Source: a virus. Taken from it: DNA of 64,000 nt. Under the pieces are notes generated by a model that was not told where the DNA came from, did no database searches, and was given only the letters and a program-made list of their open reading frames with translations. Below, one piece after another: positions 63,748-64,000 of the stretch. Made by a program: the position numbers and the translations under genes. The stretch's first letter is position 1. Each line of letters starts with the position of its first letter. The stretch is taken from IMG/VR virus record IMGVR_UViG_3300035212_002004, positions 40,100 to 104,099 of that record; one strand, given 5' to 3'.

Positions 63748-64000
63748 TTAACCAAGAAGCCAATCTATGTCTTCCATTCCTCCCATACCATTATCCATTT
63801 TATATGGATTTTGAGCTTGAGGACTATATGAGTACACACCAGGAGATTGTTGAGTTGTAACATGAAAACTACCTAAAGTAGCTCGTGTTAAATCCATACC
63901 TTGTTGTCTGAATCTTAATGCGGTATCACGTAGAAATAAACCAATACTAAATGCCATTACTAGATCATCATTATAACCATTTTGTGATTGGGCTTTACCA
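63748..64000 (-). CDS. 17: Large terminase gp17, C-terminal part
   Basis: The frame is open to the right edge, so only the last 83 residues are seen. KAQSQNGYNDDLVMAFSIGLFLRDTALRF contains the N/H-DDLVMA block of the terminase nuclease active site. The tail is Gly/Met-rich and ends DIDWLLG. The full gene lies beyond 64000. It packages DNA through the gp20 portal encoded just downstream. Confidence 0.9.
   Translation of the reverse strand, partial: GKAQSQNGYNDDLVMAFSIGLFLRDTALRFRQQGMDLTRATLGSFHVTTQQSPGVYSYSPQAQNPYKMDNGMGGMEDIDWLLG

Overview
The window is a contiguous piece of a large T4-like (contractile-tailed) phage genome. Essentially every gene lies on the minus strand, so transcription runs from high to low coordinate. 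The host is probably a member of the Bacteroidota, most likely a flavobacterium. The reasons are the low-GC codon use, starts preceded by A/T-rich leaders rather than Shine-Dalgarno sequences, a signal peptide ending in the Bacteroidota-style FSQ motif (14987-15388), and two small proteins (651-1046, 3376-3771) of a type I associate with Bacteroidota phages. Host and family calls come from reading the sequence only.

Layout in transcription order (right to left). 64000-53.8 kb is the head module: C-terminus of terminase gp17, portal gp20, several conserved head-associated proteins, prohead protease gp21, scaffold gp22, major capsid gp23 and phoH. 53.7-43 kb holds adhesin and fibre genes, the neck proteins gp13, gp14 and gp15, a collagen-like fibre, a broken or recoded small gene, and a fibre with 17 beta-roll repeats. 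42.6-28 kb is the tail: sheath gp18, tube gp19, a gp26-like baseplate protein with an out-of-frame partner, tape measure, and baseplate proteins including a LysM-like gp53 and a transglycosylase. 27.7-17 kb is replication and nucleotide metabolism: a divergent family A DNA polymerase in place of T4 gp43, gp32-like SSB, UvsX, a FEN-type nuclease, a gp41-like helicase, NrdB and NrdA. 17-15 kb is lysis: two holin candidates, a GH19 endolysin and an overlapping spanin-like pair. 14.3-11 kb contains a DpdA-like transglycosylase and QueC, which together suggest 7-deazaguanine DNA modification. 10.9-4.3 kb holds about 30 tRNA genes in several clusters, interspersed with HNH genes and small genes; readable anticodons cover all 20 amino acids. 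4.3-0 kb holds small genes of unknown function, a structured region of about 550 bases that looks like a large noncoding RNA, and a truncated zinc-repeat gene.

Ten homing-endonuclease-type genes (six HNH, three GIY-YIG, one zinc-repeat type) sit beside conserved genes or in the tRNA array. Two regulatory signals recur. One is a bipartite promoter, TTGGAT-17 bp-TATATT, in the tRNA/small-gene region. The other is an AATATTTAT element, always in the same orientation and usually a few tens of bases upstream of a start codon, across the late and replication genes and the endonucleases. Hairpin-plus-T-tract terminators separate most operons. The most striking unexplained element is the putative large RNA at about 1311-1862, which has a 14-bp perfect long-range helix and its own terminator.
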